Source: Owenia fusiformis (Eukaryota > Annelida > Polychaeta > Sabellida > Oweniidae). Taken from it: DNA of 64,000 nt. The notes beneath the pieces were generated by a model. That model was not told where the DNA came from. It was given only the letters and a program-made list of their open reading frames with translations, and did not search any database. Positions within the stretch are counted from its first letter, which is position 1. Each line of letters starts with the position of its first letter. Made by a program: the position numbers and the translations under genes. The stretch is taken from the NCBI GenBank assembly GCA_903813345.2, contig CAIIXF020000011.1, positions 3,496,571 through 3,560,570 on the forward strand, in the 5' to 3' direction. Below are positions 48,130-60,350 of this stretch, piece by piece.

Positions 48130-49530
48130 GTATATAGCAAAAATGGCAGCCATTTTTCAAAATGGCCACCTTCTTTCAAAATTGTCATTAGACAGTGTGC
48201 CATGCTTATAGTATTCACATACCAAATATGAACAAAATTGCTCCACTACTTTTCGAGTTACAGTAAAATACGTGAAAATGGTGGCCATTTTTCAAAATGT
48301 CTGCCTTCTACCAAAAGTGTCATTAGACAGTGTGTCATGCTTATAGATACGACGTCAGATACTGTACCACACGGCATTTTACTGCATTTTTACATTCCTA
48401 CTTACTTTTAAAACCGCGATATCTCGACAGCAAAATCATATTTTGCTACAATATTTTGTCATTAGTTGAACATATATGTCCAGGAAGTATTTTGCCTATC
48501 GGAATTAAAAAAAAACTAATTTGGAACTTTTTAATTGATTATCACGCAAGCCGTGTTATGTGACTTTCTACGCTAAAACCGGGTGTGGACTGTAACATTT
48601 TGAAGAAAAATGATTTTAATTTTAAACAAAAATGAAGATAATTTTTTCATTTCTAAACGGATCTTTCTCAAATTTGTACAATATTTAAATTCACCATTTT
48701 GATAAAGACGAACAAATTCTGTGTGATGACGTCATAATATAACAATGCTAACTTAACGCTTATATTTACGCCAAAAAAAGTGTGGACAGGCAGAATTTCG
48801 TACCAACAAGATATGTCTTTTGATCAATTAAACATTAAATCGTTTGGAAGGTGAATTATTCTTTTTTGATTCCTTAAAGGCATATGATATTCTACATTTT
48901 TATCAAAAAAAATGTATAATTTCGACTATTGAAAGAAATATGAAGTGAAGCCATGTGAAAAAAATCACAAAATCACAAAATTACGTTTCATTTTTTGTGT
49001 TTAAATATCTCTAATTGAGTGATAAACATTCAAAACGTTCAAATGTTTCAGCATGTTCTTTCAACTATACCCCTAACTATATACAAGAATTAATTTCATT
49101 CAATTTGAACCAGTATATATTGAGATAGACATCACTTTATCATCGCAAGCCCAGGTGAAGCCTTTACAAAATAAGACGTTACGCCGTTAGCGTATTATAT
49201 GTTCTCCTTTATTATTCATTGCTTTAACTAAATAAAACTAAATAGTCGAGTTAAAATAAATAACAAATAATACATTTAACAATCCTTAATATTTTGAACA
49301 ATTACAACAGTGTTACGCCGTGATGTACAATATCTGACGTCGTATCATAGTATTCACATACCAAATATGAACAAAATCGCTCCACTCCTTCTCGAGTTAT
49401 AGTAAAATACGTTAAAATGGCGGCCCTTTTTCAAAATGGCCGCCTTCTACCAAAAATGTCATTAGACAGTATGCCATGCTTATAGTATTCACATACCAAA
49501 TGTGAACAAAATCGCTCCACTACTTTTCGA
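48130..49530 (+). repeat. ~130-bp tandem repeat interrupted by a transposon
   Basis: The unit includes CATTAGACAGTGTGCCATGC, TTATAGTATTCACATACCAA and TCGAGTTATAGTAAAATACG. Copies lie at about 48185-48345 and 49350-49530. The break between them is exactly the 48346-49346 element. Confidence 0.8.
48346..49346. mobile_element. 1.0-kb TIR element with 3-bp TSD
   Basis: The ends are GATACGACGTCAGATACTGT and, inverted, GATACGACGTCAGATATTGT. ATA lies on both sides (48343-48345 and 49347-49349). Neighbouring intact repeat units read CTTATAGTATTC at the same place, which confirms ATA as the target. Three-base duplications are typical of Harbinger-type elements and some CACTA elements. The interior is AT-rich with no transposase. 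Confidence 0.82.
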
Positions 49531-50746
49531 GTTATAACAAAAATTCTAAAATAACGAGTAGTGGTCGCCATTTGTCAAGATTGTTGCCATCACGGTGCCC
49601 ATGTCAATGTGCGCGCCTACTTAGGCGCGCAGTTTGTTTTGATCGCATATTGATATATATATATATATTGATCGTATGCTGAAATCTGATTTTAAGACTG
49701 TTAAACTGCAATGTTTTCTTGTTGAATGCGTTCATTACCTGGCGAATATATGAATCTTGCAAAAACTAGCAAAAACATATGTGCAAATGAAGTTTTAAAA
49801 CATTAAAGTCCCCGATAAATCGGGCTACGTATACCACCGTGTTTACATTAGGGGATTAGAAGAGTTTATTTTTTATTTAGGTATGCAAGCTACGTATATC
49901 AATATTAGGCCTTCATTCATGTACGCGTGTGCATGTAATCAGCATGCCCTTCAATATTATGTAAACCAGGCTATTCAAGTATAATGTACACTATTTATAT
50001 TATGTGTGTACTACATACAATACAATTCCCTGGGAAACAAAACACAAATACGTTTTATATGTTCAAAATGAGCCATTTGATTGATGCAAACACTAAATAG
50101 CTTCATAAATAACATCTACAAAGTATATCTAATAGTAATTTTCAATTTCAATGTTGAAACTTCCCTGGTTAAGATTATATGGGAAATCATCACGAGACGA
50201 AGATCGTTCGCCTTCCTGGCTTACCTCTGAATCGTGTACCGGGCAATCTCTTTATATAGTTTAGCGAGAGCGGTGCGCCTGCGCAGTTTTAAACTTTGGC
50301 GCACACTTTAAGCAGATTAATGGCATTTCGTCACCGATTTAACGGGAATTGATACATAGATCGATCTTGCACTTTAAAAATAAATGAAAAATACTCCAGG
50401 CTCGTTTTATATCCAAATTCTTACCCAGTTATCATGTACGATTCAAAATATTTCGAGTTAAAACACTTAATCGGGAGATTAAATTGAAATAAAGCACAAA
50501 CCGCGCGCCTATTTTAGCCAGAAATTACAAACTGCGCGCATACACTATCTAAACTACATATACGTACTTAACATTGGAATTTCTACAGAGGCATATGTAG
50601 GTGCTTTGGAAATCCTGCTATATCGTCTGATTTTATGAGATTGCATATTGAAAGTCAAAGTTTATAACAGAGTAACAATGAATTAGGTTTGAAAAGAAAA
50701 AAAACGTTTTTTCCAAATTATCACCCTGTTTAGCTCACCTTGTCGA
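49531..50746. other. No gene; GCGCGC-rich dispersed motifs
   Basis: GCGCGCCTACTTAGGCGCGC at about 49608 is a small palindrome. Related CGCGCGCC and TGCGCGC motifs occur at about 50505-50545 and 57060-57120. A TA microsatellite lies at about 49655. Confidence 0.45.
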
Positions 50747-52149
50747 ATGGAACTTGCACATATATATATATCATTTGATGTAGTAGGATTATACAGCAAT
50801 ATTCCGCATGAACTAGGTTTACAAGCAATATCTTATTGGTTGGATAAATACGATAATGACATCATAAAACGGATTTCTCCTGATTTCATTATGAAAGCTA
50901 TAGAATTAATCCTCGAAAACAACTTTCTTCAATTCGATAACGAAGTGTTCCGACAACTGAAAGGAACAGCCATGGGAACGAAAATGGCCCCGTGCTATAG
51001 TAATTTAACTTTAGCGTTTGTGGAAGAGAAATTAATGGATGAGATGCAAATAACATTTCCCGAAGATATTGCCAAATTCATTCAAATTAATTGGAGACGA
51101 TATCTGGATGATTGCTTTATTCTTTGGCCTTTCTCTGAAGAAAGATTGAAAGCCTTTCACATGGTTCTAAACAGTATTGATGACAATATAAAATATACAT
51201 GTGAAAGTAACAGAAACCAACTCCCGTTCCTCGATATCATGGTTAAAATAAAACCTGGAGGTGAAATCGCAACAGACATTTTTAGAAAACCAACTGATAC
51301 GCAACAATATTTGAACTTTAACTCATGTCACCCACACCATGTTAAGATCAATTTACCGTATAACTTAGCCCGCCGTATCATCTGTATTGTAAGTGAAGAA
51401 GAAGTGCAAATTGAAAGATTAACCGAATTGGAGATTACACTGATATCACGTGGTTAACCCAGAGGCCTGATACACGATGCAATAAAAAAAGCCAGAGAAT
51501 ATACTAGACATGATCTACTATACGGAAACAACAATGACAACAAAAAGGGTGATAAAAAATCCCTTTTATTTCAACATTCAACCCTAGAAACCCAGACTTG
51601 TTTTCAACTTTAAAAGAAAATGCAGTTGTTCTTAACAATGATACAAAAATGAGAGACGTGATCACTAAAAAACCATTTTTAAAGAGTGAACGTCAAAGCA
51701 GAAACTTGAAAAGAATCATAACTTCTTCTGCTTTCAAATCTAATAAAGAGGATATAACTGTGACCAAATGTGAAAAACCAAGATGTGGCTGCTGTGTTCA
51801 TATTTCTAATGATATTAAATACAATGGCAAAACATTCAACGCCAAGGTATCAATGAATTGTGAATCAAGAAACGTATTATATGCCATGAAATGTGTTGGA
51901 TGTAACGAGATTTACATTGGACAAACGGGCGACAAACTTCGGAACAGGGTCCGGGTCCATAAGCAACAAATTCGTGACCCTACTGTCCGTATGTTGCCAG
52001 TAAGCGAGCATATTGATAATTGTGCTACTGGACATGAACCAAAATTCACAATAATGCCTTTTTTTAAATTTCATGAAGACGATATCGAACAAAGAATCGC
52101 CATGGAAAATCATTTTATTAACATTTTTCAACCCAAACTAAACAAATAA
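50747..52149 (+). mobile_element. Penelope-like element, RT and GIY-YIG endonuclease (fossil)
   Basis: The first part (50747-51457) carries RT blocks FDVVGLYSNIPH, GTAMGTKMAPCYSNL, RYLDDCFILW and LPFLDIMV, the pattern of Penelope-like RTs. The second (51598-52149) has CGCCVHI, then VLYAMKCVGC and EIYIGQTGDKLRNRVRVHKQ, the GIY-YIG nuclease of the same family. The 5' part of the element is absent and the two halves are not one open frame, so it is a broken copy, with about one visible interruption plus truncation. The high coding preservation suggests moderate age. Confidence 0.88.
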
Positions 52150-52445
52150 ATTGTTTATTGGTTACTATACATGTAACGGTTAAATTGTACGTGATGGATA
52201 AATACTACTGACAATAATTAATTGTATTAATATTACGTCATATACCTTTTTACCTGTATATTTTTAAACCAAAAATAAACAAATAAATTGTTTATTGGTT
52301 ACTATATAAGCGGATTATATTTATATTACGTCATACTTACCTGTATATATCTTAAACCAAAACTAAACAAATAAATTGTTTATTGGTTTCCATGAAGTTT
52401 AATTGATTATATTAATATTACGTCATACTTACCTGTATACCTCTT
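52130..52445 (+). repeat. ~100-bp repeats at the Penelope 3' end
   Basis: Three units share AAACTAAACAAATAAATTGT, TTATTGGTT and ATTACGTCATACTTACCTGT. The first unit starts in the last codons of the nuclease, so the repeat includes coding end plus 3' UTR. Each has a small palindrome, AAACAAATAAATTGTTT. Confidence 0.8.
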
Positions 52446-52969
52446 GTTCTCATTTTTGAAAAATCTACTGAGGAATAAAGAAACATGTTTAGATTTTCAA
52501 ATGTATTTTATTAGTTCTTCTTATTTTTACTTATATATATATATATGCCATGTATATCTACTAGACTCTCATAGTATTTTAATTATGGTGTTCTACTAAT
52601 AGACAGGGGGCCCACACACCTAGTCCCCACTGAAGTGCCCAGCCTTTTTTACAAGTATATTTCAAACGTATATTGTTTCAAGTGTTATAATGGTACAGCA
52701 TGAAGTACTTCTGGAAGTAGGGTAAATACGTTGAAATCCCATGATTGAAGCAATACATTTTATTTAAATTTTTGAAATACTGTCTAATGGAATGGCGGCT
52801 GTGGAAATAAGAGTAATGCGATTCATGAATGGATTGCTCAATAAACTATTTCTTTTGAGATTTGAGAGGACATCTGATCGAAAGGATATTTTTACAGTAT
52901 TTTATATTTATTTGTATTCTCGAACGAGTCTTGTATTTTTAAATAGCTTTCTTTTTGGTCTTTTTTATT
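52446..52969. other. No gene seen
   Basis: AT-rich sequence with a TATATATATATATA run at about 52530. Confidence 0.45.
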
Positions 52970-54640
52970 AGAATGCCGGTTTCGAAGAAACGGCATTCTA
53001 TAGTTTTCGCCTTTTTCTTATTATTAGACTCCAGATTGAAAATCTGGAGTCTATTGTTTTCGTCAGTTTTCTTATTCTTATTCTTATTATTCTTTTTCTA
53101 AACCAGTTTTCTCAATAACCATAAGGTCTTCAGTAAAGTCAATTATTTGATTAATTTAGGTCCAGTATCTAGTTCCTCGGAAATTGGGTCAAATTTTTAT
53201 CTAGGTCAAAGGTCAAGAACTAGGTCAAATCCAGTACTTTGTCACTTTTTTCGATTTTCTCAGTCGTCCTTCAATATTTTCGATCCGGTTTTTTTTCATT
53301 GTGTTCCTCATAAAAAAGTAGAAAATCTAGGGTCGATTTAGTTTTTTGATATCTCAATCCGATTTCGAGATATTAGTGTCCGAAAACGAGGTCCAAAAAA
53401 AAGTTCTCCGAATCAAATGTCTAGGATATTAGTCTTATAGAATATTTTCTCAGGATTCCGAATCTGAAAACCAAATTCGGATCAGACTTCCGGTTCGGAA
53501 GTTATGGCGTTTTGAAAGCTCAAAAATCGCTAAATTTGGTGCCCATGTTAAGTCAATGGGAAAAAAGATTTTTTTGAAGTGAAAAATACGAAATATAGAC
53601 TGAGTTCAGCTAAATATAATGAAAGCTTTTAAAAGAATGGGACCTCAAAAGCCATCTAGCTTCAAAATTTGGACACCAAAATGCCTAGGTCAAAATCTAG
53701 GTCAAATTCAAAGTTTTTCCTTATTTTTGCTATTCTGACACTACAGATTAATTATATACTTCGAAATTTTGTATGCATGTAGCCAAGAGTGTGCTAATAG
53801 TGTTAGCCTTTTGCCGTCAGAAAGTATTTTGCCCTACTTTTGAGATATGGTGTCCGAAAAGTAGGTCAAAATAAAAAATTCTCCAAATTTAACGTGTGAG
53901 TTATGAACTAAGTATAGAATTTTCTCAGGAATCCGAATCTGCAAACCAAATTTCGATCCGACTTCCAGTTTGGAAGTTATGACATTTTGAAAGGTCAAAA
54001 ATCGCTAAATTTGGTGCCCCATGTTATGCCAATGGGAAAAAAGATTTTTTTGAAGTGTAAAATACGAGATATAGACTAAGTACAGCTTAAAATAATGAAA
54101 GCCTATGAAAGAAAGGAACCTTGAAGGCTACCTAACTTCAAAATTTGGACACCAAAATCCCTAGGTCAAAATCTAGGTCAAATTCATAGTTTATCCTTAT
54201 TTTTGCGATTCTGACACTACACTTTAATTATATTCTTGGAAATTGTGTATACATGTAGCCAAGAGTGTGCTTATAGCGTTAGCCTTTTGCCGTCAGAAAG
54301 TATTTTGACCCACTTTTGAGATACGGTGTCCGAAAAGTAGGTCAAAATAAAAAATTCTCCAAATTTAACGTTTGAGTTATGAATTGAGAATAGAATTTTC
54401 TCAGAAATCCGAATCTGCAAACAAAATTTTGATTCGACTTCCGGTTCCGAAGTTAGGGCGTGTCCGAAAAGTAGGTCAAAATAAAAATTTGCCAAATTTG
54501 ACGTATGAGTTATGAATTAGGGGTAGAATTTTGTCAGGAATCCGAATCTGCAAATCAAATTTCATTCCGACTTCCGGTTCGGAAGCTATGGCGTTTTGAA
54601 ATTTCAAGAAAAATCGATCTGATGGTATCCTGATAGAAAG
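52970..54640. repeat. Long diverged tandem repeat with hairpin head
   Basis: It starts with the hairpins GAATGCCGGTTTCGAAGAAA/CGGCATTC (52972-53001) and ACTCCAGATTGAAAATCTGGAGT (53027-53050). From about 53340, units of about 460 bp repeat GTGTCCGAAAAGTAGGTC, GACTTCCGGTTCGGAAG and CTAGGTCAAAATCTAGGTC, with later units truncated. No coding signal is seen. Confidence 0.7.
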
Positions 54641-54664
54641 TCAAGAGTAGAGAAGAAAATATTG

Positions 54665-54865
54665 AAAAATGCATCCATCCTTCCTTTCTGATCCTATCCT
54701 ATCCTTCCTATCTACCCTTGCTTCGTATCCTCTCCTTCCTATCCTTCCTATTCTATCCCTTCTTCCTATTCTATTCTATCCTTCTTTCCTATTCTACCCT
54801 ATCGTTCCTTCCTATTCTATCCTATCCTTCCTTCCTTTTTCATCCATCCATCCATCCATCTTTTG
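54665..54865 (+). repeat. Pyrimidine-rich low-complexity tract
   Basis: Irregular CCTTCCTATC/CCTATTCTAT repeats ending in CATCCATCCATCCATC, about 200 bp of nearly pure pyrimidine. Confidence 0.9.
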
Positions 54866-55016
54866 CTGGATGACTTAGCTTATTTTGGATGATTTGGCTT
54901 ATTCTGGATTACTCGGCTAAAAAAAAGTCTAGATCTGGAGTCTGAAATTGAACTCGTTCAATTTCCAAAATCTAGTTATTATTATTCCACGCAAGATTTC
55001 TCCGCACACACCGACA

Positions 55017-55095
55017 TGTCAGCTAATTAGCATATACCATCAACCTTGACATGTTCCTGGGCTACAGGGAAATGCCTTCATTTTTTTAATTAGCC
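55017..55095 (+). repeat. ~79-bp repeat, second copy at about 56690-56768
   Basis: It contains ATGTCAGCTAATTAGCATAT, ACCATCAACCTTGACATGT and GGGCTACAGGGAAATGCC. Both copies bracket the 334-bp array region. Confidence 0.75.
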
Positions 55096-55538
55096 CCTCC
55101 CTAATTAGCCAAGGTCAAATCGCAAATTTTTACATTTTTGCACGTACAAGGAGTAACCATTTTTATTTTTTACCCAAAATTTGCATATGCCATCCCTCAC
55201 AATTGCCATTTCACATATATTCCGGGTTTTAAAATTGGGTGCCCCAAATTTGAAAAATGGGCACCCCAGTGGGGCAAAATTTGAAAACTGTGTATCCGAT
55301 CCCAATTCTGAGCAGATATAAAGAATAGAAGCCCCTGATTCCAAATATGCTTTCGGTTTTGGAATCCGACCTCTGAGTGACCTTGAAAAGGTCAACAAGT
55401 TCAAAAATCAAAATCGCTCAAATTGATTCCAAATTGGTACCATTGTATTACACTGTACTCGGATAGAGTAAATTAGGTCACCATTTTGACCTTGACCTTT
55501 GACATTGACCTTCAAATGACCTCAAAGTTGAAAACTAG

Positions 55539-56540
55539 GATTTTCATTCCAATTCTTTGCAAGTATGAAGTATGGATGTCCCTGATTCTAAATATGCTTG
55601 TGGTTTTGGAATTTGACCTCCGGGTGACCTTGAAAAGGTAAAAAAGGTTAAATTGCTAAAATTGCTCAAATTGATTCGAAATTGGTACCATTGTATTACA
55701 CTGTACTAAACTAGAGTAAATTAGGTCAACATTTTGACCTTGACCTTTGACCTTCACCGTAAAATGACGTAAAACTTATTTCTTGTTTTACCTGTTCAAG
55801 GAGCCACTGTAGTTATTTTTTGCATGCCTTACTCTTCCCATTTAACATATCTCTAGGGTTTATAATTTGGGTGATTTTCATTCCAATTCTTTGCAAGTAT
55901 GAAGTATGGATGTCCCTGATTCTAAATATGCTTGTGGTTTTGGAATTTGACCTCCGGGTGACCTTGAAAAGGTAAAAAAGGTTAAATTGCTAAAATTGCT
56001 CAAATTGATTCGAAATTGGTACCATTGTATTACACTGTACTAAACTAGAGTAAATTAGGTCAACATTTTGACCTTGACCTTTGACCTTCACCGTAAAATG
56101 ACGTAAAACTTATTTCTTGTTTTACCTGTTCAAGGAGCCACTGTAGTTATTTTTTGCATGCCTTACTCTTCCCATTTAACATATCTCTAGGGTTTATAAT
56201 TTGGGTGATTTTCATTCCAATTCTTTGCAAGTATGAAGTATGGATGTCCCTGATTCTAAATATGCTTGTGGTTTGGAATTTGACATCCAGGTGACCTTGA
56301 AAAGGTCAAAAAGGTTAAATTGCTAAAATTGCTCAAATTGATTCGAAATTGGTACCATTGTATTACACTGTACTTAACTATAGTAAATTAGGTCAACATT
56401 TTGACCTTGACCTTTGACCTTCAACGTAAAACGACGTAAGACATATTTCTTGTTTTTCATGTACAAGGAGCCACTATAGATATGTTTTGCCCAAATTTTG
56501 TACATGGCATGCCTCATTCTTCTCATTTAACATATATTCC
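55539..56540 (+). repeat. 334-bp tandem array, three copies
   Basis: Units start GATTTTCATTCCAATTCTTT at about 55539, 55873 and 56207. Each contains TGACCTTGACCTTTGACCTTCA. The first two are almost identical, the third diverged by a few percent, and the third runs into the 55200-like sequence (GGGCACCCCAGTGGGGCAAA). The first duplication is recent. Confidence 0.9.
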
Positions 56541-57640
56541 GGGTCTTTTAATTGGGATTGGGTGCCCCAAATTTGAAAAATGGGGCACCCCAGTGGGGCA
56601 AAATTTGAAAACTATGAATTTCATCATAATTCTTACCAAAAATAAAGAATAAAAGCCCCTGATATCAAATATCACAGCAATGTGTCAGCTTATTAGCATG
56701 TACCATCAACCTTGACATGTACCTGGGCTACAGGGAAATGCCTTCATTTTTTAATTGGCTCCACCTTAATGAATTCGACCTCTGCGTGACCTTGAAAAAG
56801 GTCAACTGTGCACCGAATTTGCTGCTGCGGCGAGGAACGGCATTCTACGAAATCGCCCCCGTGGCGATTTTAAATGTCTAGTTATTCTTTTTTTAAAGCG
56901 CATTTATTAAATTGTTTTGTCGAAATATATAGGGGGTGTCATTATTATAGAAACTTTAAGAGAATGTCTAGGCATATTATCCTCGTATCTGGCAAGTTTT
57001 TCGGACTTTTTCTTGTAAAGGGGAGGGGGTGTTGTTACGTTTTCTGAAAATTTGGATAGACACGCGGTTCGGAAATATTAGGCACGCAGTTTCGGAAATA
57101 CATGTCAATATAGGCGCGCATATTCTAGCGTAAACAGATACAATGGCCGAATAAATGCCAAATGACGATAAAAATACATAAATATAACACTGTAAATTTT
57201 TAACGTTTAAGACCCTTATATTGAGATAACTAGGTTTACATCGGGAACAACATTGAGTACTATGAATAAATTAAGTTCATCTTCACAGAATGGTACTATC
57301 TTAAGAACGAGACTAACCTTGTATTAGTCGTATTTTGGCTCTTTTTGGGAGTCGTGTCCTCCCCGTCTTCCTTTTTTGAAATATACACGCAGTTTGTCAG
57401 AGTTGCGTGCCTAGTCTCGATGTCGATAAATATCCTTAATGATCCTTGAGAATGTTCCAGATCACGAACCGTTTCAATAATCGATAATAGTTTTCCTATA
57501 TTTGTAATAATCCAATAATATTCGTCGTAATCCTATACTGTTCGTGTCCAATAATGTTTGATGATAATCCACACATGTTTAATGATAATTCACAAATGTT
57601 TATAATAATCCACGAATATTTATGATAATCCGTATAGATA
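56541..57640. other. Repeat edge, then no gene
   Basis: About 56560-56610 repeats the GGGCACCCCAGTGGGGCAAA segment of about 55255. GGAACGGCATTCTACG at about 56836 echoes the hairpin at 52972, so 52970-56880 may be one composite element. The rest has no gene. Several ATAATCCACAAATGTTTA-type short repeats lie at about 57540-57630. Confidence 0.5.
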
Positions 57641-58369
57641 CTGGATGAGCGTGGTGTAAAAGTGGTTTTGAAAAGTAGCAAATTTCTCTTCATGTAGGTA
57701 ATTTGTGGTTTATTATTATACATTGATTCTGAAATCATTGGTGTCTAGTTTTTCAGCGTTTTGGAAATATTCAGATTTATACCCCCCTGGTGTAATTTTA
57801 AGGGGGGTAATTGGAAAGCCATATATCATCCCTAGAATATAGAGCCAATCATCTTGATTTTTCCAGGTAATCATGTACTTATCATGTCCTAACATTATGA
57901 CAAGTTTCATTAAAGTTGATTGACTGGTTGCTATGGAAATGGAGATCATATGTTAAAAAGTACACATTTTCGTCAAAATGTAAGATACCCCATGAGACAA
58001 AACACATATTTTTTTCATGAAATTGGAAGAAATCACCATGAAACCATTTTAGAAAACTTATTCAAAGTATATTTGATAATATTAAATCAACTGTTGTTTC
58101 ATCTTATCCACACGGTGGAATCTATTGCTGATGATTATATGGCAATGCGAGTAAATTTAGAAAGGGGATGTGGCACTTTTCCAAAGAATTCTTTATTTGT
58201 GTTCAACTTTTTGAAGAAAATAAGAAACCATTTGTCCTGAAATTAACAGATATTATTCACATCATTATGTTTGACTATCATAGAAAATTTTATCAGTGTT
58301 GGATCGCTGGTTACTATGGTAAACAGATTCATACCCCATTGGTATGACTTTGAGGGGGTACAATGAAAG

Positions 58370-59035
58370 CCATCTATAATTCCTAGAATATACAGCCATT
58401 CATCTTGATATTTACAGGTAATCATCTACTTATGATGCACTACCACTATGACAAGTTTCATTAATATTTAACACTTGGTAGCTATGGTAACATAAATAAT
58501 TTATCAAAAAATACACATTAAGGAAATACTATGTATAATTCCTAGAATATTCAATTAATCATCTTGATATTTATGGGTAATCATCTGCTTATCATGTCTT
58601 ACCAGTATAACAAGTGCCATCAATTTTGATCAATTGGTTGCTTTGGTAACAGAAATCATTTCTTAAAAATTGCACATCAAGGGGGTACTATGTATAATTC
58701 CCAGAATATTGAATCAATCATCTTGATATTTACAGGTAATCATCTGCTTATCATGGCCTACCAGTATGACAAGTGCCATTAATGTTGGTCAATTGGTTGC
58801 TCTGGTAACAGAAATAATTTGTTAAAAAGAAATAATTTGTTAAAAAGTGCACATTATAACTATGAAAGCCATGTATAATTCCTAGAATATTCAATCAATC
58901 ATCTTGATATTTACAGGTAATCATCCGTTTACATGTCCTACCAGTATAGCAAGTGCCTTCAATGTTGGTAATTTGGTTGCTATGGTAACAGAAATCATTT
59001 GTTAAAAGAGCACACATTTTCGTAAAAAGCTAAGA
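58370..59035 (+). repeat. ~165-bp tandem units in the foldback left arm
   Basis: About four units are recognisable by TCATCTTGATATTTACAGGT and GGTAACAGAAAT. Diverged inverted relatives fill about 60770-61390. Confidence 0.75.
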
Positions 59036-59304
59036 CTCGTGCAACCCTTGACATTAAGCACATAATATGTTCATCATTTTGGGAGAAATAAGCATGGAAA
59101 CATTTCATAAAACTTATCACATCTCATCAATCACAACAGTGGACGCTTTATTGCCATCACTGGTCATCAACGGACATGTTTTTAAACTCAGAGTAATACA
59201 TGCTGTTGTTCTCAACTTTTTCATGTCTGCTGGTTCTTTTCAACTGTTCATTGTTTTTAGAATTCATTAAGAAGCATTTCCAGTATTTTTAATTGGGTGT
59301 AATA

Positions 59305-60350
59305 CAGGGTGATCATTAAGTTCTGGGAATTGGTCTGCCATTTCAAGATTTCTCAAACATTTGAGTTGAAATTTTAGCATGTGTACATTGTATAATTCTG
59401 AATTGACAGGCAATGTTTCATATACATATCACATCTACAATTTATTTTATTGTAGTTACAAAAAAAGTAAAATTGGTCAGCGGGCCAGCAAATTTTGACT
59501 GATGTTAATCTGAAAATTTCCTGCCAAAACATATTCATGGTTGCTTCAAACTACTTGTACTAGAGGCAGCACAGTACTCTTGAAGTCATTTATTCAAAAG
59601 TATTCTTCATTGCTGAGAGGATCATTTCATATATAATTGTTTCCATTAGCCTGGACGCACATGCATTGTTGACAAACTTAGTCCATAAAGGTGTGTTCCA
59701 GTCCTCCCTTTGGTATCCCTTGAAGATTTGCTCAAGCCGTTGAAATCAGTCCCTTGTCAGAATCAAACTTATGACCTCTCATATAATGCTTTAGCATCCA
59801 AAATGTAGTGAAGCCTAATGGTGCTTCATCTGGTGAATACTGCCTGGTGAATATGGGGCAGTAATAACTTGTGTGAACCCTAATTCTTCAAGAGTAGTAT
59901 GGGCAGCTTGAGTAATGGGAAGGAGAATAGTCATAATGGAAGATAACTCCCCGCTATTTTGAGTCATGATTGTGACTTTGAGATGCCGATGAATTATACG
60001 AAAATAGAGCAAAGTACACTATTATATAACAATACAGATGTTACTTTAGAAACTAAAGTTAGAAGTATTTGAAAATATGGAAATCACAGAAATATGTCCA
60101 CCAAATAGATATTTATTAACCATACTTTTGGATCAAGCGAAATTTGAATTCATTTTTATTTTACTTGACCCGCTATGCCATTTGTCATGTTGCTATAGTA
60201 ACAACAATTTTCCATTGTGACATCAGATGACAATGAGACTATTGTATCCAACCCAAAATTACATTCCCCATTTACCTTGAAAATTTCAAGTAAATTGGTT
60301 GAAAAATAATGAAATGACAGATAAATTCCCAGAACTTAGTGATCGCCCTG
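59305..60350 (-). mobile_element. Dead mariner-like element inside the foldback
   Basis: The TIRs are CAGGGTGATCATTAAGTTCT and the inverse AGAACTTAGTGATCGCCCTG, with TA on both sides (59303-59304 and 60351-60352). The minus strand keeps ILLPITQAAHTTLEELGFTQ and then VITAPYSPGS. This matches the mariner/Tc1 block ILxxDNAxxHTA...LGFxxxxxxPYSPDLAP, with the catalytic Asp positions altered. It is a 1046-bp remnant and a different subfamily from 7148-8227. Confidence 0.8.

Noticed and set aside
54669-54878. 69-codon frame rich in Pro, Leu and Ser
   Set aside because: Translation of the pyrimidine-rich tract.
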